Source: Phoronis ovalis (taxonomy: Eukaryota > Phoronida > Phoronidae). From it: DNA of 28,491 bases. The notes under the pieces are model-generated. The model was not told the DNA's origin. It made no database searches and saw only the letters and a program-made list of their open reading frames with translations. Where the stretch lies: NCBI GenBank assembly GCA_028565635.1, contig JAOXYB010038395.1, forward strand, positions 1 through 28,491. The letters run 5' to 3'. The number at the start of each line of letters is the position of its first letter. The stretch's first letter is position 1. Position numbers and translations under genes: made by a program. Positions 1 through 10,069 of this stretch are shown in pieces.

Positions 1-873
1 ATAGATATACGGGGGGAGGCCCCCCACTTCAAAACATGAGACACTGAAAAATATGGTACACTTGCACTACCATTTTTCTTAATTAATTAGATCTAACACT
101 GCATAGGTATAGGTACTACAGTATACGTCGAAACTTTAGTGCCACTTTAATAGATGCCATAATTATATATAGTTCGCTATTCTTAATTATGAGTAAATAG
201 CTAGATTTTTGCAGTTTTTTGATCAAATTAGCTGAGAGGATCTGTTTTTTGATCTGCAAATTGGGAGAGTGGATCCAGTTTTTTTGAATAAGTACATTAA
301 GTTGATCTAGTTTTTGACTATAATAAACTGGTTTCCATTATATATAAAATTAGCAATCAGATTTTTTTGGCAAGGAAAAATAGTTGAGAGGATCTGGTTT
401 TTGAGCCTGTACCTCACACCCCTACTCAAAACATTGTGAAATGCCTCCCCCAGGTGAAAAATGTGACACTTGAACTTCATTTTATAAATTTAATTAAAAT
501 TTACCGATACTTAAGCTATCAAATAGGCTAAAAACCTAATGCATAAGGACGGCACCCCGTCTGCGAATATTTAAGTAACCTCCCTGGGCAAAGCTTAGAC
601 TCTTGCCACTTTTTCATAAAATTCGTGAAAAATACGCATTACAATTGTTTCACCTAAAATAGATGTTTTGTAAAACTTTTCATTTTTCCAAAAAATTATA
701 TTAAATATTAAAAAGTTTGATTCTTTATCCATTATGAAACGAATACTAGTTACACACTGATCCATCCATAACGGTAATATTATTTCTTTTCAGAGACACA
801 TTAGGAATATAAAAGCACAATCCATGGCTTTTTCATGTCTGTTTAGTACTTCTGCGACACACTACACTCCAAA
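1..873. other. 5' intergenic region with degenerate repeats and probable RITA1 leader
   Basis: No coding region is seen apart from the gene that follows. The first 25 bases contain a G6-AGG-C6 hairpin that could be the edge of a fold-back element cut by the window. From 232 to 403 a short unit recurs (see the repeat entry). Near 788-794 there is a polypyrimidine stretch ending in cag, which could be the 3' splice site of a non-coding first exon of the gene starting at 874. That splice site is inferred, and the promoter is not identifiable. Confidence 0.4.
232..403 (+). repeat. Degenerate GAGAGGATCTGTTTTTTGA-type short repeats
   Basis: Four related copies of a roughly 20-base unit occur at about 232-252, 263-286, 298-316 and 382-403. 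Each carries a GGATC or TGATC core followed by a T-tract and GA. Spacing is irregular, so this is not a clean satellite. It looks like internal subrepeats of an old transposable element. No terminal repeats or target-site duplication were found around it. Confidence 0.4.
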
Positions 874-1515
874 ATGACTACTAGGAGTAGTTCTAGAACA
901 GGAAGTGATGATTTTACGCTGACTGGCTCTCGTCCTGTGTCTGTTTTAGGGAGACCAAGAAGCAGTGCTATGAAATCTAACACTTACCAACCCATAGCTT
1001 CTTCCTCACAAGTAGATGAAACCTTATTTGGATCTCATCACAAACAATCTAATGACACTCATTTTGACCCTCCATGGGATGATCATGAAAAAAAGTCTTC
1101 TAAAACAAAACCTTTGCTTTGGAGTCCAGATTCTAGTACAATAAAACACACAAATTCCCCTGGTCGTACGGAAACACCAAATAGAACAAACACGTCAAGA
1201 ACTCGGAACAAGTATCGCTTAGTGAAACATAAAGACACTTTCTGTGATGACTCATTATTTGGTGCTCCAGTAGAAGAACCTGACTTTGACGCTCCTTGGA
1301 ACAAAAAGGAAAGAAAACCAAAACCGTTTGTTTATGATGCTACAGATTATAGAAAAGTCAAACATGAATCTCTGAGTAGCGTTCGACCTCCTTCTGGTAG
1401 ACAAAGTATTACACCAGGCCGACTGGGCATGCGACCAAATAGTGCTGCTGGCAGCCGAACAAGACCTGGGTCAGCAACTAGATCTAGCACACCCATGAAA
1501 CCTGTATGGAAATAG
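874..1515 (+). CDS. RITA1: RITA1-like RBPJ-interacting and tubulin-associated protein
   Basis: The product is an intact 213-residue protein from one coding exon. In vertebrates RITA1 binds the Notch transcription factor RBPJ (CSL), helps export it from the nucleus and binds tubulin, so it dampens Notch signalling; that role is inferred here by family. Matching features are VDETLFGS (residues 47-54) followed by FDPPW (64-68), then NKYR (112-115), CDDSLFGA (124-131) and FDAPW (138-142), and a C-terminal end in MKPVWK. The rest is low-complexity Ser/Thr/Arg/Pro-rich, as in the family, and human RITA1 is somewhat longer. The start is the first ATG in an open frame that is closed upstream. Opposite-strand frames here are shadows. 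Confidence 0.85.
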   Translation: MTTRSSSRTGSDDFTLTGSRPVSVLGRPRSSAMKSNTYQPIASSSQVDETLFGSHHKQSNDTHFDPPWDDHEKKSSKTKPLLWSPDSSTIKHTNSPGRTETPNRTNTSRTRNKYRLVKHKDTFCDDSLFGAPVEEPDFDAPWNKKERKPKPFVYDATDYRKVKHESLSSVRPPSGRQSITPGRLGMRPNSAAGSRTRPGSATRSSTPMKPVWK

Positions 1516-3865
1516 GTAATTACAAATATAATTGTAAAGTGCATAAAATTGTGTACAGTTCAAAAAGATCTTTGTCTTTGATTTATAGCTGGATTTTGTA
1601 AATTTTTGATAGTATGCTTTATGTTTATATTTTCATATATGTTATTTATTCAAGAAGAATATTAAATCCCACGTTAAATGCTTGTGGTGAAATCTGATGT
1701 AACCTGATTTACTGTATAAAAGAAGCATTCTTGAACCAGAAGGTGAACATTTTTCTCTATGAGTATGGAGTACGGTGTTGTATGTTTTAACATATTCAAA
1801 TAATTGTCCATGGCTGTGTTATTTATATCTATATTTAATATGTATTTTTGGAAAATTATCTTTGCTCATTTATTTTTTTATGATGTAATTTTAATTACTG
1901 TAACAATATTAATTAATAAGATGATATTCATGTACAGAATAATTATGATGTTCCATAATACCAAATAATTGTGTTTTTAACATTGAAAATGTTGGATTGT
2001 AATGGATTATTGTTAATGATATCATTTGTATAGCTAGGTTATTAGCTGAGCTAGTCAAATAATTAGTTATCTGGTTCTATAATGGAATTGTCATTACTGC
2101 ACAAATTACCATTTTCTACACTTCTCCTAAAATAGTATCCAACCTTCCAAAAATCTTGAAATTGTCTCAGGTACAAAATAGTTTGAATTCAGTTTACTTA
2201 TGTCAAACTTGAGGTATGAACAGAACTTCCACTGAGTGTAAGTGTGCTCAAGAAAAATAATAAATGTTATGTATTTTTCTTTTTTCATTGATACTTTCTG
2301 GGACTATTATAACTTAGGTATAATAGTCTCATGTATTTCTAATTTTAGAACAATCAACATTATTTTGTTTTTGATTTTGCTTTGACATATTTAAGCTAAT
2401 TTGTTATTATATTGCAAAATATAACTCAGATGTATGTAATTAGGTTTATGGCACTCTGCATGTGTAACTGTAATATAATATAATCTATAGAAATTGCAAT
2501 ATGTCTCATCCTAGTTATTGCAAGCTAAAATATAACAAGAAGTTTGAGATATTAATAAGCACTTAGGTGTCATAATAGGGCTTCGTGCTTGTAGCAGTGT
2601 GTTTGTCATCAATAGACCACTTGCATGAAGTTGGTGGAGCCACCAATTGGGGACCTAAATCTTCCTAGCATGTTACCGTGGGGTCACACAGTTCAACAGT
2701 TCATTCACACAATGCTACATGATTCTCCACTTTCTTCGCATACTGGACCAAAACTAAAATACTTCTTATTTATATCTGTCTAAGAAATGCCCTCCCTTTG
2801 TATTTTATAAATAGCAGTTGAGTACATAAACAATTATTTATTTAAAATATGTTATTACTTTTACTAAATTACACTGTTTAGTGCATTTCTAAAGTCAAGT
2901 TTTCAAAACAGCAATTAATTGTAGTCATTGAAGGATGCTGGGATCGAAAAGGGTTCGATGGTGGCGCCCTCAGGTGCATGCAAATAGTCTATTGTATTGT
3001 ACAGATAAGCATATGTGGCTGTTTAATTAGATTTGTGTTTCCTAATCTGATGCATATTGAGAAAATAAATCAATAATTTGATGTAAATTAAATCTCCATT
3101 ATTACTTTACAAGAGACCAGTTTTAACTAATGATGCAACGACTTTTTTGCGTGATCTTCTTTGTTTTAATAAAGGAAATAGTAATTTAAAAAATTTAAAG
3201 CTTAAACTGATTACAAAATCAAGGCAGGTTCATTCTTTATAATCTTGCGAAGAATCCAGCTGCTACGTATATTTGAGAAATCAATTAATATTGCTTTATT
3301 TCAACACATTTTTTTTGAATTAAACTTCACTATTTGCCTCTACACTATTGATTTCAACAGATGTTTTCAAATGTCTACGTGCATTCAAAGCAATTCAACA
3401 TTCGAGACGGACTGAGAAGCAGGTAATAAGTTTTGTGCAATTTTGAGAATATTTTCATATTTTTTTTAAATGTGAGATTTAGTGACTTCTTTAGTACAGA
3501 ACTAGTGTTTGCAATATTTTAAAAGGTGCAAAATTCATGGACACTACATTTACGGGCTCTTAAAAATAAAATGGATAAATTTTGTAATGCTACTGGAATA
3601 TTTTTCATAAGATTACATGTGGAATATACTTTAGGCGGTATCATTTTGAATTGATAGGGGATATTTGTAATATTAATTTCCTGTTCACTTTTTATACTTG
3701 CATTCTTTCTTACTGTGGTGATGTAATAAACAGTAATTATTAAATATAATTGGTGTGCTGTTATTTCAAAATAGGTATAATAATAATGCTTTCTGAAGCA
3801 TAATTTTATTAAATATAATATGTTTAATAAAGATTCTTTTTCTAGCTATTTGCTACTAAACAATC
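1516..3865. other. Intergenic region between RITA1 and the GRIP-like gene
   Basis: No coding exon is recognised. The first few hundred bases should be the RITA1 3' UTR, with ATTAAA at 1661-1666 as a possible polyadenylation signal. A short perfect dyad, TTGGTGG-AG-CCACCAA, lies at 2631-2646. A CTCF-like motif is at 2964-2977 on the minus strand. Around 3300-3424 a stretch ends in CAG followed by gtaata, a possible non-coding first exon for the next gene. Its acceptor would be tctag at 3841-3845, 20 bases before that gene's ATG. Confidence 0.4.
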
Positions 3866-5520
3866 ATGAATAACAGTTCAGACAGCTTGGAAAGTATAGA
3901 TACAGGAGGTACAGACCACAGTTCCGTCAAATCATTCAGTGAAGATGAAATTCAACTTTCAATTCAAGCGACAAAATTACCCAGAAAAAAAACACCAAAG
4001 AAGATGGAGAGCCTTGAAACATCAGAGAGTACTAATAAAATGTGTTGTAAAGATAAAACTATGAGAAGGTCATCATCTGTTAGTACTCAAGAGTTAAAAT
4101 TTTCAAATATACCAACCATTCGGGAAAATATTGCAAGTAAAAAACGTTTTGAACTGAAACATAACATCTGCGAAGAATATGCACATTCTGTGAACGATTA
4201 TGCTACGCCACTTCAACGTAAAGATCAAGAAGTAAGAGAATTGAAATTCCAACTCAAAGAAACTCAAAAAGGTCTTGAACAGAAGGACACCTGGTGTAGA
4301 GATATTGAACGAAAGAAAGATGAACAGCACAAAAATGAAATTGAAGAAAAAGTCATCCAAATTGAAGGCCTCACAAGTGAGGTGAATGATTTAAAGTTAC
4401 AGCAACAAGAAACAGCAAAATATTTGGAAGAGGCAGCTCAAACCATACAATCACTGAAAAGTGAGGTCCAGACATTACAGGTGATAATGTTTTTTCCTCA
4501 ATATATTAGAGTTCAGCTGTCATTATTGCGTCAAAAAGTTGCCATCATCCCTGTACTGAAGTATAAGAAAGTGCATGTCTGCATGAAAGAGTAACAACAT
4601 TGTTTTGATCCACAATCCATTTGTTACATTGTAAAAATATTGAGATACATATTTATTATATAACAATCCGGTTCAAACTGTAACTGACTTCCAATATGAT
4701 TATCATTATCATCATACCTAAAACACTATACTTGCACTTGAACAACTCCATTCTTGTTTTTTATTTTTTTTGCAGGACCAAATTGAGACTAAAGAAAGGC
4801 AGCACCAACAATTATATTTAGAAATGTACACCAGGGGAAAGAAAGCAGCACTATTTGAAAGGAGAGAGGAGGTAAACACTGTACTTGTCATTATACCTTT
4901 GTCAAGTTGAAACAATACATGGATTTAAAATGAGTGGAAGTTCTCGGTCTTGGGGGTCAAGAGATTGTACCGAAACTCTAAATTAACGAAAAGCTATTTT
5001 AAATACTATTAATTGGCAAATATGAAGAATAACAGTCAACTGTAATTTCATGAAATCTGAACCCCACCAACCTAAAATCCTGGGACCGCCCCAGCTAGCA
5101 TCCACTCTCTTACACATAGTTGATGGAAATGTTTATACTTGCGTAACAAATACGTTTGCTATCATAAGGCATCATGCCTATCATTTCAAATTTATTTTAT
5201 AGATTGAGAGGCTTGCACGAGCAAATCCACAAAGTGTTACTATTAAAGAACTTATTGAGAAACTGGTTGTCACAGAAAGTGAACTTGAGAAATGGCAGAA
5301 TATTAAGCGTGATGAGCTGTATCATACTACACCTAAACCAGAAACTGATGCCGAAGTGGTATTACCTTTCCTGAAAGATGCCATGTTTCATTATTTAACT
5401 GATGACAAAGGCAATGAGCAACATTTACGAGCAATAATACAGATTTTTCGGTATACCGACATTCAAATGAAACGAATTCATACCGCCACGACAGATAAGA
5501 AATCAAAACAGAAGAATTAA
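3866..5520 (+). CDS. Coiled-coil protein with C-terminal GRIP-like domain (golgin-like)
   Basis: Three coding exons (3866-4480, 4776-4871, 5203-5520) join in phase 0 with GT-AG borders to give 342 residues. Residues 1-125 are polar and Ser/Lys-rich. About 130-275 are heptad-like Glu/Lys/Gln/Leu-rich coiled coil. Residues 288-330 resemble a GRIP domain: a hydrophobic FLKDAMFHYLTD helix, then HLRAIIQIF. GRIP domains dock golgins to the trans-Golgi through Arl1, so a Golgi role is likely but inferred. At 342 residues it is short for a golgin. Its layout recalls the insect protein quick-to-court, but that is from memory and uncertain. The first exon's open frame runs on past 4480 to 4594; the matching donor and phase argue that this tail is intronic. 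Confidence 0.7.
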
Positions 5521-6503
5521 GTTTGCTTTTAAGTGCTTACTATCCTCAAACACAGCTGAATTGCAAAGGCAATTTGATAATTGAAGATGCACAGAGCATG
5601 TTTATGATGGCAGCAGGGACGATTGAACAACTTAACTTACAAATTACGCAGTTACACTAGAACAATCAGTTGCAAATGGATAGTGGTCCTTGTTTTAAAC
5701 CTGTGGGAACAGTGAACAATAGTAATGGATCTGTAATTTTTTTACCACTTATAAAGGTGATGGCCTATGTCAAACATACCAAGAAAACTGTAGGGATGCT
5801 ATCAAAGTCCAACAGTGACTTAAAATCTCACTATGTTGTAAAGAAGTAGGACCCATGGTACTATAACCTTGATTTAGCTATTTATAATGTAACAAATCAT
5901 GGGGTCAAATTCAATGCAAACACTGATGCGATGTTACATCTATATTTTTAATGTCTGGTTTTAAAAGTAAACATCATTTCAACTGTTTGCAGTATTAATA
6001 ATTACTGAAATGATAAACTATTCCCTGCATTGTACATAATCCCACCCCCTTCTGTGAAGCTTCCAGATTGAGCTCTATACTTTCATTGGTGATGGCGACA
6101 TCTGGTGGAGAAATGGTGTTCTAGTTGGTTTTGGAAATAAGCTTGTACTATATACTTTTGATGCTTACTTTTATATTTATACGTACCCAAGGGATCACTT
6201 AATATTAATGCTAAGCTGGAGTAGGTCCATTTTTCATGTATAAAGGATGAGGCTTGTTCTTGTGTGGCACAGAGGAAGTCTGTGAATAACGCTGTATGAA
6301 AAATATTGGAAAAACAACTTATTTAATACTAAGCTTTCCACCCCACTTTCCAGAATACAGGATGTCCCAAAAAAAATAATTTCATGGTTGGTGTAGACTA
6401 TGCCCAAAAAAACAGGAACATTTTAGTATAGAGAATGTCCCGAAAAAAAAAAATTTCTGGTATAGAGGATTTCAGTTGGTTTCAGATCCCAATCTAGCAT
6501 ACC

Positions 6504-6535
6504 GTGTGTGTGTGTGTATATACATATATATATAT
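6504..6535. repeat. (TG)n(TA)n microsatellite
   Basis: A run of alternating GT dinucleotides passes directly into alternating TA dinucleotides, interrupted once by a C. This is a compound simple repeat in the 3' intergenic region of RPLP1. Confidence 0.85.
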
Positions 6536-6677
6536 GAAAATGAAGTAATCCTCCCGGAGTATGTACACCCTGCATCTAATCAGAATTTGGGATGAAACCA
6601 AACTACATATAATGTAAACAAGCATGTTGTTTAATTGCCTTCAAATTTTCACAGTACAGTAAAATAGCAAATGCTTT

Positions 6678-6688
6678 TTTATTTTATT
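6678..6688 (-). promoter_or_regulatory. RPLP1 polyadenylation signal (two overlapping AATAAA)
   Basis: On the minus strand two overlapping AATAAA hexamers lie about 30 bases past the RPLP1 stop codon. The very short 3' UTR this implies is typical of ribosomal protein genes. Confidence 0.65.
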
Positions 6689-6715
6689 TTTTCAGTTCTT
6701 GTCCGAGTCTTCAGA

Positions 6716-9631
6716 TTAATCAAATAGACCTAAAAAGAAAATAATTGAAAACAATTTCAAAGAATGACTTGGAATCACATTTGATTTCTCGCTCTGAAAT
6801 GCTCATCTCCACAAACATTTAATAAAATGCAGTGTGACATTTAATGAATTTATTTTGTTAATAGGAAAAGAGAACATTTACAAATATTCAAATATAGCAC
6901 TAAAAACCTGTTTATAAATCCAGTCTAAAGTAATTTGGAGCAACTGATTCAAACTATATGAAAACAGGAAGACAGACCAACCCTAGTATTTTGCCCCCTT
7001 TCCTCATAATGAAAGTTATCTTGCTAATACTAGAACTTTTTCTAATCACACCTCATGTAATTTGAACTATGCATAACCCCCCAATTATAAGTATTTTTAG
7101 GTCCTCCCCCTTTACAATTTTTAATGCAACAGCCCTTATTAAAACCAGTTGTCTACATTTTAACTCAATACAATTTACCCATAAGGGCTGTACCGCTTTT
7201 AATTGTACGGGAGGGGCGGAAGGCACTTTTTATTCAGACCTACCACCCAGAATTTAAAATTAAAATGGACACCACTACTCAGAATTTTTTTTTTTAATTT
7301 CCCAAGTGCACCAAAAGCAGGATATGCAGCAGACACGCATCTGTCTGCGCATGCCCATTAATGACGTCATTTCATATTTTCCAATAACATGGGGATTTGA
7401 TGCCGGGAATTTCGGCAACTATCTTTGTATATTCTCTGAGTGATTTGAGTTTTAAAATAGTTTAGATGACAATCCATTTCATTTATTAAGAGCACAAAAT
7501 AATCGTAGGGTAAGTAAGATCACCCATGTATATAATTAGGATGACCTGAACTTTATATCAACCATCCGTCAAATGGATTTATTTTCCCACCCCACCACCT
7601 ATAATATGTATTTAAGTACGATACCCACCACCCGTAATATTTCTACTCAACTGCCGTCCCCCCCCCCGTACAATTGAAAGCGGAACAGCCCTAATTAAAT
7701 TTATTAAGACGTTGATACAAAACTTACCGAAGCCCATATCATCATCTGATTCTTCTTCAGATTCTTCCTTCTTCTTTTCTTCTTCTTTCTTGCCTGAGAA
7801 AATATAATGCATACATAGTAGTCAAAACATGTATGGTTGGTTATCAAAGGTTACAATTATTGGATGGCATAGAGATGGGAGGCGAAACAGATATAGTTAA
7901 CAAGGCAACGTAACCTTTTCAAGTCATGTCTACTAAGGGATATTGTGAGAAAAAGTGAGATTTGATAGTTAGTCTACAATTTAATGCAGTGCAAATATCA
8001 GTGTTCCTTCAAAAAGTAATTACATCTGTTTGCTGACAAAGTAAGAACCAGTTTACAAATTTATAGTGGAAAGACACGTTTTATGCACAAAATATTTCAC
8101 ATTGTATGAAGTGATATAGCTTGTGTATCTTCCAAATTACGAAAGTGAGAAACTGCAATTACAAATGCTAGTTGGAAATACTTGTGTACTCCCTTTTGCA
8201 ATTCTGTTACAATTAATATACAGTTCTGGTACTCGGAACCATCTTTTTATAAATTAACAAAGCAGGTAAAACTAAATCTTAGGGTCGAAATCCAGTACCG
8301 AGGCAATTTTAATGTTAATTATTACAAAATCATCTAACACTTTTTGTTACTAGTATGCCAAATAGGAAGTTGATGGTATGCAGGGCAATTCAGTACATTT
8401 TCTTTGATCAATAAAGTAGTTGACAAATTATACAATCTTTATGTTTTTGTTACTGCAAGTTTTTTGTGAAATATAAAACTCATCAACTGAATCTGAACAT
8501 CCACTGTATTAGGAAAGTTGCACCACTGAAATTAAATTATTTCTATTGCATCTACTTACCCCCATCGCCGCCATCAGCAGCAGCAGCAGGGGCAGCACCT
8601 CCAGCAGGAGCTGCTCCGACACCAGAACTAATGTTAGTGATTAGTTCCTTCACATTGACAGATGACAAGGCCTTGGCAAATAATCCTGTAAATACATTTA
8701 TTTTTAGTGGGGTTTTATTGTAAACCCCAGGTCTGCACTGGGAGTGAACACATTTAAATTTTAGTAATAACGTTAATACTTTAGTGTATTTACAAAAGAG
8801 CTGCTACAGTACATGTTCTAGTCGTGCATGCACGACTCCTACTATGTACAGCCTACAGCTCCCATCTCAAATGGGCCGAAGTTTGACTAGTCTTCACACA
8901 TGCGCATTAGCATATACATACATGTAATGGATTGACAGATCATGAAGATTGCATTTTGGATTTTATGCTGATATGCTGTGGAATCTTTTATGTTATCTAT
9001 ATACGGCGGTATAAGAAGCGGAAGTCAAGGAACAGACAGAAGCAACAATTTGGTTGGAATTCATTTAATTAATAAAGAAAGTAGGTGTTTCCCAACTTCG
9101 GCCCATTTGACTCCTAAGCCTAACCCCTATTAAGGACAAGCTGTCGACTGTCCATACTGACATAGTATTAAGTCTGACTAGTACTGTATAAAGAGTTGTG
9201 CATGCTGGACTACACATGTCCAAGATTTGATAATCAACAATGTTTCCGTGTATCAAATTTATTTTGAGGCACATACTTTCTTTACACTTATCTTCGACTT
9301 TCCCGGACCCAAACAGCCAATTGGCAGCCTCCAAGTCCGAGCTATTAATATATATATTATATTAATTATTATAAGAAATTATTACTGGCGGAACAAGTCT
9401 GACTAACCTGGCCAGAAGGGTTCTACCGTCACTCCTGCAGCCTTGAGAATAGTTTGCAGTTTATCAGCCTATAACACAGAAGAAGATATATCAGCTTTAA
9501 ATTAAAGTACATGCAGCAACATTTCGCCACACATTGCAATACGAAACATGGACACTTACTGTGATTGGTACGTCGTCATCGGCTAAAATAAGGGCACTGT
9601 ATGTGCAAGCCAATTCATCTACTGATGCCAT
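6716..9631 (-). CDS. RPLP1: 60S acidic ribosomal protein P1
   Basis: Five exons on the minus strand (9631-9560, 9468-9408, 8685-8560, 7793-7728, 6729-6716) join with consistent phase to 112 residues, the normal P1 length. P1 pairs with P2 on P0 to form the flexible GTPase-activating stalk of the large ribosomal subunit. The N-terminal helical part starts MASVDELACTYSALILADDD and continues through KAAGVTVEPFWPG. An Ala/Gly/Pro hinge follows, then an acidic Lys/Glu run and the invariant tail SDDDMGFGLFD. The last four coding triplets come from a 14-base terminal exon after a ctttttag acceptor. Without that exon the frame would run into intron sequence and lose the conserved tail. Introns 2 and 4 hold palindromes and a MITE. 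Confidence 0.95.
7080..7135 (-). repeat. Solo terminal inverted repeat of the intron-4 MITE family
   Basis: Read on the minus strand, this starts GGGCTGTTGC and runs through AAAATTGTAAAGGGGGAGG. It resembles both termini of the element at 7185-7691. It is either the right end of a second, neighbouring copy or a broken duplicate. The left end of such a copy was not found. Confidence 0.45.
7185..7691. mobile_element. PIF/Harbinger-like MITE in RPLP1 intron 4
   Basis: The two ends are inverted repeats of about 38 bases, beginning GGGCTGT-CCGCTTT and continuing to AATTGTACGGG and a G-run. The element is flanked on both sides by TAA (7182-7184 and 7692-7694). A 3-base TWA target duplication with G-rich termini is typical of PIF/Harbinger elements. 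The 507-base interior shows no transposase frame, so this would be a non-autonomous copy. It includes a perfect CRE palindrome, TGACGTCA, near 7363-7370. The right end lies only about 34 bases beyond the exon-4 donor. Confidence 0.65.
8799..8861. repeat. Palindromic region in RPLP1 intron 2
   Basis: The centre at 8820-8837 is a perfect 18-base palindrome, AGTCGTGCATGCACGACT. Imperfect outer arms (AGCTG and GTACAT against ATGTAC and CAGCT) extend the dyad to about 63 bases. A 17-base block, AACTTCGGCCCATTTGA, lies at about 9098-9114 and in inverted orientation near 8872-8888. The intron thus holds two nested or neighbouring fold-back structures. Confidence 0.6.
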
Positions 9632-9706
9632 ATTTATTGTTTTTGTCTCTTAAACGATTGGATGTTTAATATAAACAGTACACGTCGCCGGATTGGCCTT
9701 AGCTCC

Positions 9707-9715
9707 AAAAGAGAA
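9707..9715 (-). promoter_or_regulatory. Candidate 5' TOP tract of RPLP1
   Basis: On the minus strand the sequence reads TTCTCTTTTGG. Vertebrate and many invertebrate ribosomal protein mRNAs start at a C inside such a run, which makes translation mTOR-responsive. Starting here gives a leader of about 80 bases. The start site is inferred from the motif only. Confidence 0.4.
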
Positions 9716-9992
9716 CGGTGTACTTCCAAAACGAATATGGAGGAAAAGGAAATAGTTTTGCGAAAATTGTCGATATTTCCCGGAAAGATCCGAAATGTAT
9801 AGCCGAACTCTTCGGTCTTAAATTGCGATTTACTAACTTCAGCTATTTTTTCTACATCAAAATTATTGCACTACTGATAATTTATCGTAAACACATTTGA
9901 AAATGTTGAAGTCTTTAATTATTAATTACCTTTAAGACCATTTTTGAGCTGTTACAGATTGCTTCAGGATATTCGCCTAACTGACAGCCTTT

Positions 9993-10007
9993 CACGTGTA
10001 GACGTCA
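9993..10007 (+). promoter_or_regulatory. CACGTG plus GACGTCA pair upstream of TXNDC5 (UPRE/CRE-like)
   Basis: CACGTG (9993-9998) is followed by GACGTCA (10001-10007), about 65 bases before the TXNDC5 ATG. On the reverse strand this reads TGACGTC then CACGTG, two ACGT cores of the kind bound by bZIP factors such as ATF6 and XBP1. TXNDC5 is an ER folding enzyme, so unfolded-protein-response control would fit. Binding is inferred. Confidence 0.35.
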
Positions 10008-10069
10008 GCATTGAGGAACGGAACCGGTTGATGTAAGGACTTTATATTGTCTTCGGCTTTGTTGGAAGG

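Larger units (their letters stand above)
5521..6715. other. Tail-to-tail intergenic region, GRIP-like gene and RPLP1
   Basis: Both neighbouring genes end into this stretch. It should hold the GRIP-like gene's 3' UTR, though no AATAAA was seen close to its stop. A CTCF-like motif lies at 6095-6108 (minus). Around 6359-6470 the phrase GTCCC plus an A-run appears twice within low-complexity sequence. A TG/TA microsatellite is at 6504-6535. No coding exon was recognised. Confidence 0.4.
9632..10069. promoter_or_regulatory. Shared head-to-head promoter region of RPLP1 and TXNDC5
   Basis: Only 438 bases separate the two start codons, which point away from each other. On the RPLP1 side a pyrimidine tract suited to a 5' TOP start lies at 9707-9715. 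On the TXNDC5 side are a CACGTG box and an adjacent GACGTCA. No TATA box is placed where it would clearly serve either gene. The short open frame from 9718 has no recognisable product. Confidence 0.5.

Noticed and set aside
1-60. Right or left end of another fold-back element at the window start
   Set aside because: TATACGGGG and a G/C hairpin resemble the family, but the outer terminus lies outside the window and cannot be compared.
4481-4594. Continuation of the GRIP-like gene's first exon to the stop at 4594
   Set aside because: A phase-0 donor at 4481 joins to an exon that continues the coiled coil, while the read-through segment lacks heptad character.
7612-7727. RPLP1 reading frame past GFG into FCINVLIN
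   Set aside because: The GTAAG donor after the GFG codons and the downstream exon giving GLFD explain the family tail; the run-on is intron and MITE sequence.
8391-8487. Possible C/D snoRNA in RPLP1 intron 3 (minus strand)
   Set aside because: TTGATGA and CTGA occur at a suitable distance, but the C box lacks its purine and there is no terminal stem.
9718-9900. 60-codon open frame between RPLP1 and TXNDC5
   Set aside because: It lies in the shared promoter region, has no recognisable domain, and is a chance frame in AT-rich DNA.
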